Under the pieces are notes generated by a model. It was given only the letters and a program-made list of their open reading frames with translations, did not search any database and was not told the origin of the DNA. A DNA stretch of 64,000 bases from Saccharicrinis sp963675435 (lineage in GTDB: Bacteria; Bacteroidota; Bacteroidia; Bacteroidales; Marinilabiliaceae), in NCBI GenBank assembly GCA_963675435.1, contig OY776216.1:5332001-5396000 (forward strand). Direction: 5' to 3'. Positions 17,751-25,392 of this stretch are shown in pieces; within the stretch, counting starts at the first letter, position 1, and each line of letters opens with the position of its first letter. The translations under genes were made by a program, and so were the position numbers.

Positions 17751-18752
17751 TTAATTTTTAATCAAATTTGTATCATAACTAAGCTGTATATGATCGGATT
17801 TGATAACATTGCTATTATCATCAACAATAATACATTCAACACCTTTTAGTTGATTAACCATATTTAACCCGGCATCTATGCCCATAACAAATACAGAAGT
17901 TGCCAACGCATCAGCAATTTCAGCATTCAAAGTAAAAATAGTAACACTCAAAATTCCTTTACTTGGATATCCCGTTTTAGGATTAATGATATGCGAGTAT
18001 GTTTCACCATTAAACTTTACGTAATTTTCATAATTTCCAGAAGTTACAACTGCACCATTTGTAACAGGCATCCACGAAAAAACTTTTGCTTTATTTAAGG
18101 GATTTACAATGGCTACCATCCACTCTTTGCCGTCTGGCTGTGTTCCCCAGGTGTTCAAATCTCCAGAAGCATTAATAATACCAGCAACTACACCCTGTTT
18201 CTGAAGTAACGCTTTTGCTCTGTCTGCTGCATAACCTTTACCAATAGCACCAAACCCAATCCGCATTCCTTTTTTTTTCAGAAACACAGTATTCTTGTCA
18301 TCATTAATGATTATATTATGATAATCAACATTCCTTATAGAATGTTGAATTTGTTCTTTTGAAGGCATCTCAGCCATACTACCATCAAATTTCCAAATAT
18401 TATCCATTGATGCATAAGTAATATCAAATGCTCCATCTGTTAATTTTGAAATTTTTAATGACCGCTCGATTAACTGAATTAACTCCTTACTAACAACAAC
18501 TGGTTTTATCCCGGCATTACGATTAATAAGAGCTGTTTCTGAATTTTCGTCCCATGATGAAATGATATTTTCTATTCTGGAAATTTCGTCTATAGCCAAT
18601 TGAATATACTTAACTCCATCTTCCTGATTTTCTGCAACTACAGTAATATCAAAACGACACCCCATCAGTTTTGTAGTTTGCTTAAAAATATTATCTGCAA
18701 AACCATTAATCCCCATAAACATGGCAACTATGGTAAAAATAAATGCCCTCAA
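17751..18752 (-). CDS. apbE: FAD:protein FMN transferase
   Basis: A 333-aa ApbE-family flavin transferase, which covalently attaches FMN from FAD to Ser/Thr of envelope proteins. Key segments are GFGAIGKGYAADRA (about 165-180), NASGDLNTWG (about 193-202, flavin-binding; GGD is usual, SGD here), SHIINPKTGYP, and the metal-binding C-terminal ADALATSVFVMG. An N-terminal signal peptide without a lipobox Cys predicts periplasmic location. The start is TTG at 18750-18752, only 6 bases after the thioredoxin stop codon. The first ATG would remove most of the signal peptide. It is the second gene of the four-gene operon. Confidence 0.92.
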   Translation of the reverse strand: MRAFIFTIVAMFMGINGFADNIFKQTTKLMGCRFDITVVAENQEDGVKYIQLAIDEISRIENIISSWDENSETALINRNAGIKPVVVSKELIQLIERSLKISKLTDGAFDITYASMDNIWKFDGSMAEMPSKEQIQHSIRNVDYHNIIINDDKNTVFLKKKGMRIGFGAIGKGYAADRAKALLQKQGVVAGIINASGDLNTWGTQPDGKEWMVAIVNPLNKAKVFSWMPVTNGAVVTSGNYENYVKFNGETYSHIINPKTGYPSKGILSVTIFTLNAEIADALATSVFVMGIDAGLNMVNQLKGVECIIVDDNSNVIKSDHIQLSYDTNLIKN

Positions 18753-18758
18753 AATACT

Positions 18759-19196
18759 TTATTTAAAAGAGTTTAATTGATCAAAATAGGCTTTAGGCGT
18801 TGTTTTTTTATACCCCATAGCACCTAAAACACCCCCCTCTGCATTTAAAATAACTACATAAGGAAAATATCCGTTCTGATTATATTTTTCTGCCAAAGCA
18901 GCATTCTGCTTTTGCTTTACCTCTGACAATCGATTCTTTTTGCTTCGTGGAAAATCGACCTTTACTATTACAAATCGATCTTCAGCTTCTTTCAAAAACG
19001 CCTCAGTATCTAATATTTCTCTTTCAAGTTTAATACAAGGTGCACACCAATCAGAGCCTTGAAAAACCAATAAAATACGTTTATTATCTTTTGACGCTTC
19101 TGTTTTTGCCTGATCAATAGTCAGGTCTTTTTCTTCTGCCTGAACATAAAAAACAGTCAGGAACAAAATACAAAACAATACCAATTTTCTTTTCAT
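18759..19196 (-). CDS. exported thioredoxin-family protein
   Basis: A 145-aa thioredoxin-fold protein with a signal peptide (1-20, ending VQA) and an active-site motif WCAPC with Cys51 and Cys54. The fold type resembles periplasmic thioredoxin_7 proteins, with the cis-Pro in YFPYVVILN. It likely acts as a thiol-disulfide oxidoreductase in the periplasm. It is the first gene of the operon Trx-ApbE-DUF4266-DUF3570, with spacings of 6, 4 and 24 bases. Its likely client is the DUF4266 lipoprotein, which has the only paired cysteines in the operon products (inference). Confidence 0.88.
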   Translation of the reverse strand: MKRKLVLFCILFLTVFYVQAEEKDLTIDQAKTEASKDNKRILLVFQGSDWCAPCIKLEREILDTEAFLKEAEDRFVIVKVDFPRSKKNRLSEVKQKQNAALAEKYNQNGYFPYVVILNAEGGVLGAMGYKKTTPKAYFDQLNSFK

Positions 19197-19611
19197 ACTT
19201 TTAATTATGTAATACAGATTATTTATATCCTGTTATAAGACCTAAGGCTTAAAATAACAACCTATAATACAACAAGATTTATATACCAAAACAGTTTAAC
19301 TATAACATTTTTTTAACTGTTTTATAGCTAAACAAACATATTTAAATTAAAATTGTTCTAAAACACATTATTTATATATCTACTTTTATGCATTTTATTT
19401 GATTCAAAAGTTCTAATTAAATAATGAAATGAGTATTCAATAAATAAAAACAATCTTTATCAATTATCTTTTAGGGCATATTAATGCTTATTACAAAATA
19501 TCTTTATCTTTGCATGTTTTATTTATAACAATTTCATAAACAATAAGAGTTTGTAAGGAGTTAGGTGTTCGTATAATCTAAGTTCTGCAAAGTCTAAAAT
19601 TTAATATTAAC
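19197..19611. other. divergent intergenic region between Trx operon and thrS
   Basis: A 415-base, very AT-rich divergent promoter region. It holds the -7 box for thrS at 19505-19512, and beyond that I see no hairpin, ORF or known riboswitch. Confidence 0.5.
19505..19512 (+). promoter_or_regulatory. Bacteroidota -7 box upstream of thrS
   Basis: TATCTTTG matches TAnnTTTG exactly. It would give a leader of about 95 bases before the thrS start codon. No matching -33 TTTG was found. Confidence 0.45.
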
Positions 19612-21564
19612 ATGGTTAAAATAACCTTACCAGATAGCAGCGTAAGAGAGTACGAATCAGGAGTTACCGGTTTGGAAATTGCCAAGAGTATCAGTCCTCG
19701 ATTGGCAAAAGAAGTTTTATCAATCTCAGTAAATGAACAAACCTGGGATCTTACACGTCCAATAACGAAAGATGCTTCCATTAAACTTTACAAGTGGGAA
19801 GACGAAGAAGGCAAACACGCATTTTGGCATTCTTCAGCTCACTTAATGGCAGAGGCTTTAGAAGCTTTATTTCCAGGAATGAAGTTTGGAATAGGTCCTT
19901 CAATTGAAAATGGATTCTACTATGATGTTGATCCTGGTGAAGATGTTGTGCTTAGAGATACTGACATTCCAAAGATTGAAGCTAAAATGAAAGAATTGGC
20001 TCGTCAGAAAAATGCTTACGTACGTACTGATGTTACCAAGGCTGAAGCACTTTCATATTTTAACAACAAAGGAGATGAATACAAACTTGAGTTAATTAAT
20101 GAACTTGAGGATGGAACCATAACTTTTTACAAGCAAGGTGAATTTACTGACCTTTGTAGAGGACCTCACTTACCTTCTACAGAACAGATAAAAGCAGTAA
20201 AAGTACTAAGTATTGCCGGTGCATATTGGAGAGGTGACGAAACTCGCAAGCAATTAACCAGAGTTTATGGAATTACATTCCCAAAACAGAAAATGCTTGA
20301 TGAGTACCTTGTTAAATTAGAGGAAGCTCAAAAACGCGATCACAGAAAAATTGGAAAAGAACTAGAACTTTTTGCTTTTTCTCAAAGAGTTGGACAAGGT
20401 CTACCTTTATGGTTACCTAAAGGAGCTAAACTTCGCGAGCGTTTGGAAAACTTTTTAAAGAAAGTTCAACTAGAATATGGTTATCAACAAGTGATCACCC
20501 CACATATAGGAAACAAAGAACTTTATGTTACTTCTGGTCACTATGCAAAATATGGTAAAGATTCGTTTCAGCCAATCAACACACCTGCTGAGGGAGAAGA
20601 GTTTTTACTAAAACCAATGAACTGTCCTCATCATTGCGAAATATTCAAAGTAAAACCGGTTTCTTACAAGGATTTACCAATTCGTATGGCTGAATTTGGT
20701 ACAGTTTATCGTTATGAGCAAAGTGGTGAATTACATGGACTAACAAGGGTTAGAGGATTTACTCAGGATGATGCTCATATTTTCTGTACTCCGGATCAAT
20801 TAAAAGATGAATTTAAAAAAGTAATTGATATTATTCTTTACATTTTTAAAGCATTAGACTTTAATGATTTTATCACTCAAGTTTCTTTAAGAGACAAAGA
20901 GAATACAGAAAAATATATTGGTAGCGAAGAAAACTGGGAAAAAGCAGAGTCTGCTATCATTGAAGCTTGCCAAGAAAGAGGTATGGAAACCATTGTAGAA
21001 TATGGTGAAGCAGCCTTCTACGGACCAAAATTAGACTTTATGGTTCGCGATGCAATTGGGCGTAAATGGCAGTTGGGTACCATTCAGGTTGACTACAACT
21101 TACCTGAACGATTTGAGCTAGAATACATGGGGTCTGATGGTGAGAAACATCGCCCGGTAATGATACACAGAGCTCCATTTGGAAGTATGGAACGTTTTGT
21201 AGCTGTATTAATAGAGCATACAGCAGGAAAATTCCCATTATGGTTAACTCCTGAGCAAGTGGTAGTTCTACCAATTAGCGAAAAATTTAATGATTACGCT
21301 AAAAAAGTTTCAAATGTCCTGAATAATTCCGATATTCGCACCGTTTTAGATGACCGAAACGAGAAAATCGGTCGTAAAATACGTGATAATGAGTTAAAAA
21401 GAATTCCTTTCTTACTTATCGTAGGTGAAAAAGAAGCTGAAACCAATTCAGTATCTGTACGTAAGCAAGGCGATGGGGATCAGGGCTCAATGGAAATAGA
21501 ACAATTTATAAGTTTTATAAATAAGGAAGTTGAACAACAACTTTCTGCAATAGATAACAAGTAA
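19612..21564 (+). CDS. thrS: threonyl-tRNA synthetase
   Basis: A 650-aa class II synthetase charging tRNA-Thr. An N-terminal TGS domain (1-62, MVKITLPDSSVREYE) is followed by the editing domain with HSSAHLMAEAL (HxxxH zinc-type motif), then the catalytic core (motif 2 RMAEFGTVYRYEQSGELHGLTRVRGFTQDDAHIF; motif 3 HRAPFGSMERF), and a C-terminal anticodon-binding domain (EQVVVLPISEK onward). It heads the classical thrS-infC-rpmI-rplT order. ATG start at 19612. Confidence 0.96.
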   Translation: MVKITLPDSSVREYESGVTGLEIAKSISPRLAKEVLSISVNEQTWDLTRPITKDASIKLYKWEDEEGKHAFWHSSAHLMAEALEALFPGMKFGIGPSIENGFYYDVDPGEDVVLRDTDIPKIEAKMKELARQKNAYVRTDVTKAEALSYFNNKGDEYKLELINELEDGTITFYKQGEFTDLCRGPHLPSTEQIKAVKVLSIAGAYWRGDETRKQLTRVYGITFPKQKMLDEYLVKLEEAQKRDHRKIGKELELFAFSQRVGQGLPLWLPKGAKLRERLENFLKKVQLEYGYQQVITPHIGNKELYVTSGHYAKYGKDSFQPINTPAEGEEFLLKPMNCPHHCEIFKVKPVSYKDLPIRMAEFGTVYRYEQSGELHGLTRVRGFTQDDAHIFCTPDQLKDEFKKVIDIILYIFKALDFNDFITQVSLRDKENTEKYIGSEENWEKAESAIIEACQERGMETIVEYGEAAFYGPKLDFMVRDAIGRKWQLGTIQVDYNLPERFELEYMGSDGEKHRPVMIHRAPFGSMERFVAVLIEHTAGKFPLWLTPEQVVVLPISEKFNDYAKKVSNVLNNSDIRTVLDDRNEKIGRKIRDNELKRIPFLLIVGEKEAETNSVSVRKQGDGDQGSMEIEQFISFINKEVEQQLSAIDNK

Positions 21565-21601
21565 ACAGTTTAATATTAACTAATTATAGGAGGATTTAGC
21601 G

Positions 21602-22162
21602 ATAGCACAGAATAGAAGAAAACCACAGGGTTCGCAGCAAAAGGACACACAGAACTTTCGTATTAATAATGCGATCAGAGTTCCTAAAATAAGACTTGTT
21701 GGCGATAATATAGATAATCCGGGAGTATACTCTACATCGGAAGCTATTAAAATGGCAGACGCATTGGAGCTGGATTTAGTGGAGATTTCTCCTAAAGCGG
21801 ATCCACCTGTATGTCGTATTACTGATTATCAAAAGTTTTTATACCAACAGAAAAGAAAACAAAAAGAGCTTAAATCAAAAGCTGTTAAAGTAGTTGTTAA
21901 AGAAATTCGTTTTGGTCCAAACACCGACGATCATGACTACAACTTTAAGCTAAAGCACGCTCAAAAATTTCTTTCTGAAGGGGCAAAAGTTAAAGCATAT
22001 GTATTCTTCAAAGGAAGATCAATCTTATTTAAAGAGCAAGGTGAAATTTTGCTTTTGAGATTCGCTCAGGATTTGGAAGAGTATGGAAAAGTTGAGCAAT
22101 TACCTAAGCTTGAAGGTAAAAGGATGATTATTTTCCTTTCTCCTAAAAAAGTGAAGAAGTAA
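21602..22162 (+). CDS. infC: translation initiation factor IF-3, AUA start
   Basis: A 186-aa IF-3. The first in-frame ATG (21752) falls inside the N-terminal domain and would lose about 50 residues, including FRINNAIRVPKIRLVGDNID. The frame stays open up to an AGGAGG Shine-Dalgarno at 21588-21593, and 8 bases later comes ATA (21602-21604) followed by GCA CAG AAT. I therefore place the start at AUA. IF-3 discriminates against non-standard starts, and rare starts (AUU in E. coli) underlie its autoregulation, so this fits. The N-terminal domain, Lys-rich linker and C-terminal domain (VKEIRFGPNTDDHDYNFK) are complete. Confidence 0.9.
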   Translation: MAQNRRKPQGSQQKDTQNFRINNAIRVPKIRLVGDNIDNPGVYSTSEAIKMADALELDLVEISPKADPPVCRITDYQKFLYQQKRKQKELKSKAVKVVVKEIRFGPNTDDHDYNFKLKHAQKFLSEGAKVKAYVFFKGRSILFKEQGEILLLRFAQDLEEYGKVEQLPKLEGKRMIIFLSPKKVKK

Positions 22163-22196
22163 TTTCAATTATATAAACCAATTAATAGTAAGTACA

Positions 22197-22394
22197 ATGC
22201 CAAAGATGAAGACGAATTCCAGTGCGAAAAAACGTTTTACAATCACTGGAAGCGGTAAGATTAAGAGAAAGCATGCTTTTAAAAGTCACATTTTAACAAA
22301 AAAGACTAAAAAGCAAAAAAGAAATCTTACTTACGCAGGACTTGTTCATAAGTCTGATGAGAGCAACGTAAAGTTGTTATTAAACATGAAATAA
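22197..22394 (+). CDS. rpmI: 50S ribosomal protein L35
   Basis: A 65-aa basic ribosomal protein of the large subunit, with the standard start MPKMKTNSSAKKRF and the body KIKRKHAFKSHILTKKTKKQKRNL. Length is typical. It sits 34 bases after infC and 94 before rplT. A perfect 7-bp hairpin overlaps its stop codon (22393-22412). Confidence 0.96.
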   Translation: MPKMKTNSSAKKRFTITGSGKIKRKHAFKSHILTKKTKKQKRNLTYAGLVHKSDESNVKLLLNMK

Positions 22395-22474
22395 TAAGGA
22401 ATAAACCTTATTAATTAATTTATTAATCGAATGAAGTTAGCCGAAAGATCCTGAATGCAGGGCGCTAATCATTC
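22393..22474 (+). promoter_or_regulatory. structured RNA leader between rpmI and rplT
   Basis: Two potential stem-loops fill the intergenic region. The first is AATAAGG/CCTTATT (22393-22399, 22406-22412). The second is a long hairpin at 22429-22474 with arms GAATGA/TCATTC and TTAGC/GCTAA and an apical CCTG-AATG-CAGG stem. L20 autogenous control through a mimic of its 23S rRNA site is known in other phyla. Assigning it here is inference. Confidence 0.5.
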
Positions 22475-22488
22475 TAAAAACAAGTAAA

Positions 22489-22839
22489 ATGCCAAGATCA
22501 GTAAATGCTGTTGCTTCAAGAGCAAGAAGAAAAAAAGTTCTAAAGCAAACTAAAGGTTACTTTGGAAGAAGAAAGAACGTTTGGACGGTAGCAAAAAATA
22601 CCTACGAAAAAGGTTTAGGTTATGCATACCGCGATAGAAAAAGAAAGAAAGGTCAATTTAGAGCACTTTGGATTCAAAGAATCAATGCTGCTGCCCGTTT
22701 AGAAGGAGTTTCTTACTCTAAATTAATGGGAATGATGACTAAGAAAAATATTGAAATTAACAGAAAAGTTTTAGCTGACTTAGCTGTTAACCATCCAGAA
22801 GCTTTTAAAGCTGTTGTTCAAAAAGCAATGGCTAACTAA
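22489..22839 (+). CDS. rplT: 50S ribosomal protein L20
   Basis: A 116-aa basic large-subunit protein needed for 23S rRNA assembly. The N-terminal extension MPRSVNAVASRARRKKVLKQ and the globular part LWIQRINAAARLEG are standard, and the length is typical. It is the last gene of thrS-infC-rpmI-rplT and is followed by a strong terminator. Confidence 0.97.
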   Translation: MPRSVNAVASRARRKKVLKQTKGYFGRRKNVWTVAKNTYEKGLGYAYRDRKRKKGQFRALWIQRINAAARLEGVSYSKLMGMMTKKNIEINRKVLADLAVNHPEAFKAVVQKAMAN

Positions 22840-22860
22840 TTAAAAGCCTACAAAGAATAC

Positions 22861-22895
22861 AAAATGGCAGGAGAGCAATTCTTTCCTGCCATTTT
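22861..22895 (+). terminator. terminator of the thrS-rplT operon
   Basis: AAAATGGCAGGA (22861-22872) pairs with TCCTGCCATTTT (22884-22895) around an 11-base loop. Confidence 0.8.
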
Positions 22896-23016
22896 CATTT
22901 CATATATCATTTACATAACACGCTGAAATAAAAAACTTATCACCCAATCTTTCTAAGATACGGTCTAAATAATACAAGTTTTATTTATTCTGCTTCTTCA
23001 TAACAATCAAAACACA

Positions 23017-23024
23017 TATTTTTG
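23017..23024 (+). promoter_or_regulatory. Bacteroidota -7 box upstream of cysteate synthase
   Basis: TATTTTTG matches TAnnTTTG and lies 22 bases before the start codon. No -33 element was found at the standard spacing. Confidence 0.45.
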
Positions 23025-23046
23025 CGATTCAAAGAAATTATGCACC

Positions 23047-24366
23047 ATGAGTAAAGATTTTAAACCTACTCCATACATTTTGGAATCTGTAAATACAGGT
23101 AAACAATTCAATGATGAAGGATGGACATTAGATGCTCCAGGCGAAAAACAACCTACATTAATCAGAGCTGTTTACGAAAAAAAACAGATTGACGTAAAAG
23201 ATGAGTCATATGGAATATTTCGTTTTGCAGATTGGTTACCTGTACATAAAATGCTGGAAGGATCTTCAGCACCCGTAACATATAAAAGTGAAGGCCTTGC
23301 TAAAAAGCTTGGATTAAATAATTTATACATTACATTCAGTGGATATTGGCCTGAGAAAGGAGCTAACTTTCGCACATGCTCTTTCAAAGAAACAGAAGCA
23401 TTTACTGTTGGAGGAAGATTGAGCACAGAAAACGGTTCTGTTTTAGTTGTTGCATCAGCTGGTAATACAGCAAGAGCTTTTGCCAGAGTATGCTCTGATA
23501 ATAACATTCCATTGTTACTTTGTGTTCCTGAGGATAATATTAATGCGCTTTGGTTTGATGAACCAATTAAAGACAATGTAAAATTGGTTGTTACAAAATC
23601 AGGAAGTGATTATTTTGATGCTATCTACTTATCAAATTTAGCCTGCGAAATAGAAGGTTTTATTGCCGAAGGAGGTGCAAAAAACGTAGCTCGAAGAGAC
23701 GGAATGGCAACAACAACCTTATCCGCAGTTACAACTATTGGGCGTATACCTGATTATTACTTTCAGGCTGTAGGTAGCGGTACCGGTGCTATTGCTGCCT
23801 GGGAAGCAAACAAACGCTTAATTGAAGACGGACGCTTTGGAAGTAATTACATGAAGTTAATGGTTTCTCAAAACCATCCATTTATTCCTATCCATAATGC
23901 ATGGAAAGCAGACTCCAGAGATATGTTACATCTTGATGATGATGAAGCCAGAAAGCAAGTGGAAGAAATAGATGCAAAAGTACTTTCAAACAGAAAACCG
24001 CCATATCCAATTATTGGAGGATTATATGATGCCATGAAAGAGGCTGGTGGTGATGTTTTATGCGCATCTAACGAAGAAGCAGCTGAAGCTGCACGCATCT
24101 TTAAAGAAACTGAAGGCAATGACATTCATTCTGCTGCATCGGTTGCAACTGCAACACTAATTAATGCGGTTAAAGAAGGTACTGTAAATGCAGATGATTA
24201 TATTATGCTAAATATTACAGGTGGTGGTGAAGAAAGAATAAAAAGCGAAAAAGACATTTTATATCTTAAACCTACACATGTATTTGATATTACACCTACA
24301 CTTGAAGATGTAAAAAGTGTAATTACCGAGTTATTTAGTAAAAACAACATTGTTCAGAACGTGTAA
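23047..24366 (+). CDS. cysteate synthase (threonine synthase paralogue)
   Basis: A 439-aa PLP fold-type II enzyme. The PLP lysine is in RTCSFKETEAF near residue 115, the phosphate-type loop is ASAGNTARAFA, and the Gly-rich cofactor loop is AVGSGTGAIAAWE. Overall layout, the opening YILESVNTGKQFND and FADWLPV, and GYWPEKGANFRTCSFKE fit cysteate synthase rather than true threonine synthase. The enzyme makes L-cysteate from phosphoserine and sulfite, a coenzyme M precursor in some archaea. In Bacteroidota cysteate is the head-group precursor of sulfonolipids (capnine type). It is a single gene with its own -7 box and terminator. The alternative is a divergent threonine synthase. Confidence 0.75.
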   Translation: MSKDFKPTPYILESVNTGKQFNDEGWTLDAPGEKQPTLIRAVYEKKQIDVKDESYGIFRFADWLPVHKMLEGSSAPVTYKSEGLAKKLGLNNLYITFSGYWPEKGANFRTCSFKETEAFTVGGRLSTENGSVLVVASAGNTARAFARVCSDNNIPLLLCVPEDNINALWFDEPIKDNVKLVVTKSGSDYFDAIYLSNLACEIEGFIAEGGAKNVARRDGMATTTLSAVTTIGRIPDYYFQAVGSGTGAIAAWEANKRLIEDGRFGSNYMKLMVSQNHPFIPIHNAWKADSRDMLHLDDDEARKQVEEIDAKVLSNRKPPYPIIGGLYDAMKEAGGDVLCASNEEAAEAARIFKETEGNDIHSAASVATATLINAVKEGTVNADDYIMLNITGGGEERIKSEKDILYLKPTHVFDITPTLEDVKSVITELFSKNNIVQNV

Positions 24367-24400
24367 ATTTTAATTGTTAGAATTACATTAAAATAGTTTA

Positions 24401-24432
24401 AAAGAGTACAGTTATTATTCGCTGTACTCTTT
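24401..24432 (+). terminator. terminator of cysteate synthase
   Basis: AAAGAGTACAG (24401-24411) pairs with CTGTACTCTTT (24422-24432), followed by T residues. Confidence 0.8.
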
Positions 24433-24481
24433 TTGTTTAAATACTCTAAATCTCAATAGCATAATTCTAACTTTCTATTAT

Positions 24482-24489
24482 TATATTTG
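24482..24489 (+). promoter_or_regulatory. Bacteroidota -7 box upstream of dapB
   Basis: TATATTTG matches TAnnTTTG. It predicts a leader of about 160 bases. A weaker candidate nearer the gene is TATCTTTA ending about 60 bases before dapB, so the actual promoter is uncertain. Confidence 0.35.
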
Positions 24490-24656
24490 CTCTTCATTAA
24501 ACAAAACTATCGGAAGAAGTATAAAAGTCTTAGGTTAATATTTAGTTAAAATAAACTTTTAACGATTCTTAAAAGTTAAACTCTTTTATCTTTACACTTA
24601 AGTATTAAGAGCTTCCGTATCATTTTATTTATCTCTTATACAAAACACTATACAAT

Positions 24657-25373
24657 ATGAATATTGCATTGATTGGGTATGGCAAAATGGGAAAAGAAAT
24701 AGAAAAGATTGCCATTGAACGAGGACATACAATTACTTCTAAAATAGACATGCAGTCAAAAGACACTTTTGATGGTGAAGGTTTTGCTGCTGCAGACGTA
24801 GCCATTGAATTTACAGTACCTGAGGCTGCTTACAATAATTATCAATCATGCTTTAAACACAATAAACCTGTTGTTTCCGGAACAACTGGATGGCTTGATA
24901 AAATTGATGAAATCAAAGATCAGTGTAAAAACAATGGACAAACGTTTTTTTATGCATCAAACTTTAGTGTTGGAGTAAACGTTTTTTTTGAAATCAACAA
25001 AAAGTTGGCTCAACTAATGAATACGCTACCTGATTACGAAGTGAGCATGGAGGAAACACATCATATTCATAAATTAGATGCTCCTAGTGGAACCGCTATC
25101 ACATTAGCTGAAGGATTGATTGAAAATATTGACCGTAAAGATGGTTGGGTTGAGGGAAAAGAACCTGCAACTAATGAAATTCATATCGAAGCTTATAGAA
25201 GAGATGAAGTTCCAGGTATCCACACTGTAAAATATGAATCTTCTGTTGATGAAATAGTGATACACCACAGTGCTAAATCACGTCAAGGTTTTGCATTGGG
25301 TGCCGTTTTGGCAGCTGAATTTGCTGCAAAAAACAAAGGCTTTTTAGGAATGAGTGATCTACTTAAATTTTAA
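24657..25373 (+). CDS. dapB: 4-hydroxy-tetrahydrodipicolinate reductase
   Basis: A 238-aa NAD(P)H-dependent reductase of lysine/diaminopimelate synthesis. The N-terminal Rossmann motif is GYGKMGKEIE. The catalytic region is EETHHIHKLDAPSGTAITLAE, with the paired His and the Lys of the family. Residues FALGAVLAAEFAAKNKGFLGM close the C terminus as usual. It is slightly shorter than E. coli DapB (273 aa), normal for Bacteroidota. It starts the conserved cluster dapB-lepB-lepB2-lapA-wbqC. Confidence 0.95.
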   Translation: MNIALIGYGKMGKEIEKIAIERGHTITSKIDMQSKDTFDGEGFAAADVAIEFTVPEAAYNNYQSCFKHNKPVVSGTTGWLDKIDEIKDQCKNNGQTFFYASNFSVGVNVFFEINKKLAQLMNTLPDYEVSMEETHHIHKLDAPSGTAITLAEGLIENIDRKDGWVEGKEPATNEIHIEAYRRDEVPGIHTVKYESSVDEIVIHHSAKSRQGFALGAVLAAEFAAKNKGFLGMSDLLKF

Positions 25374-25392
25374 CATATAAAAAAATATAATA

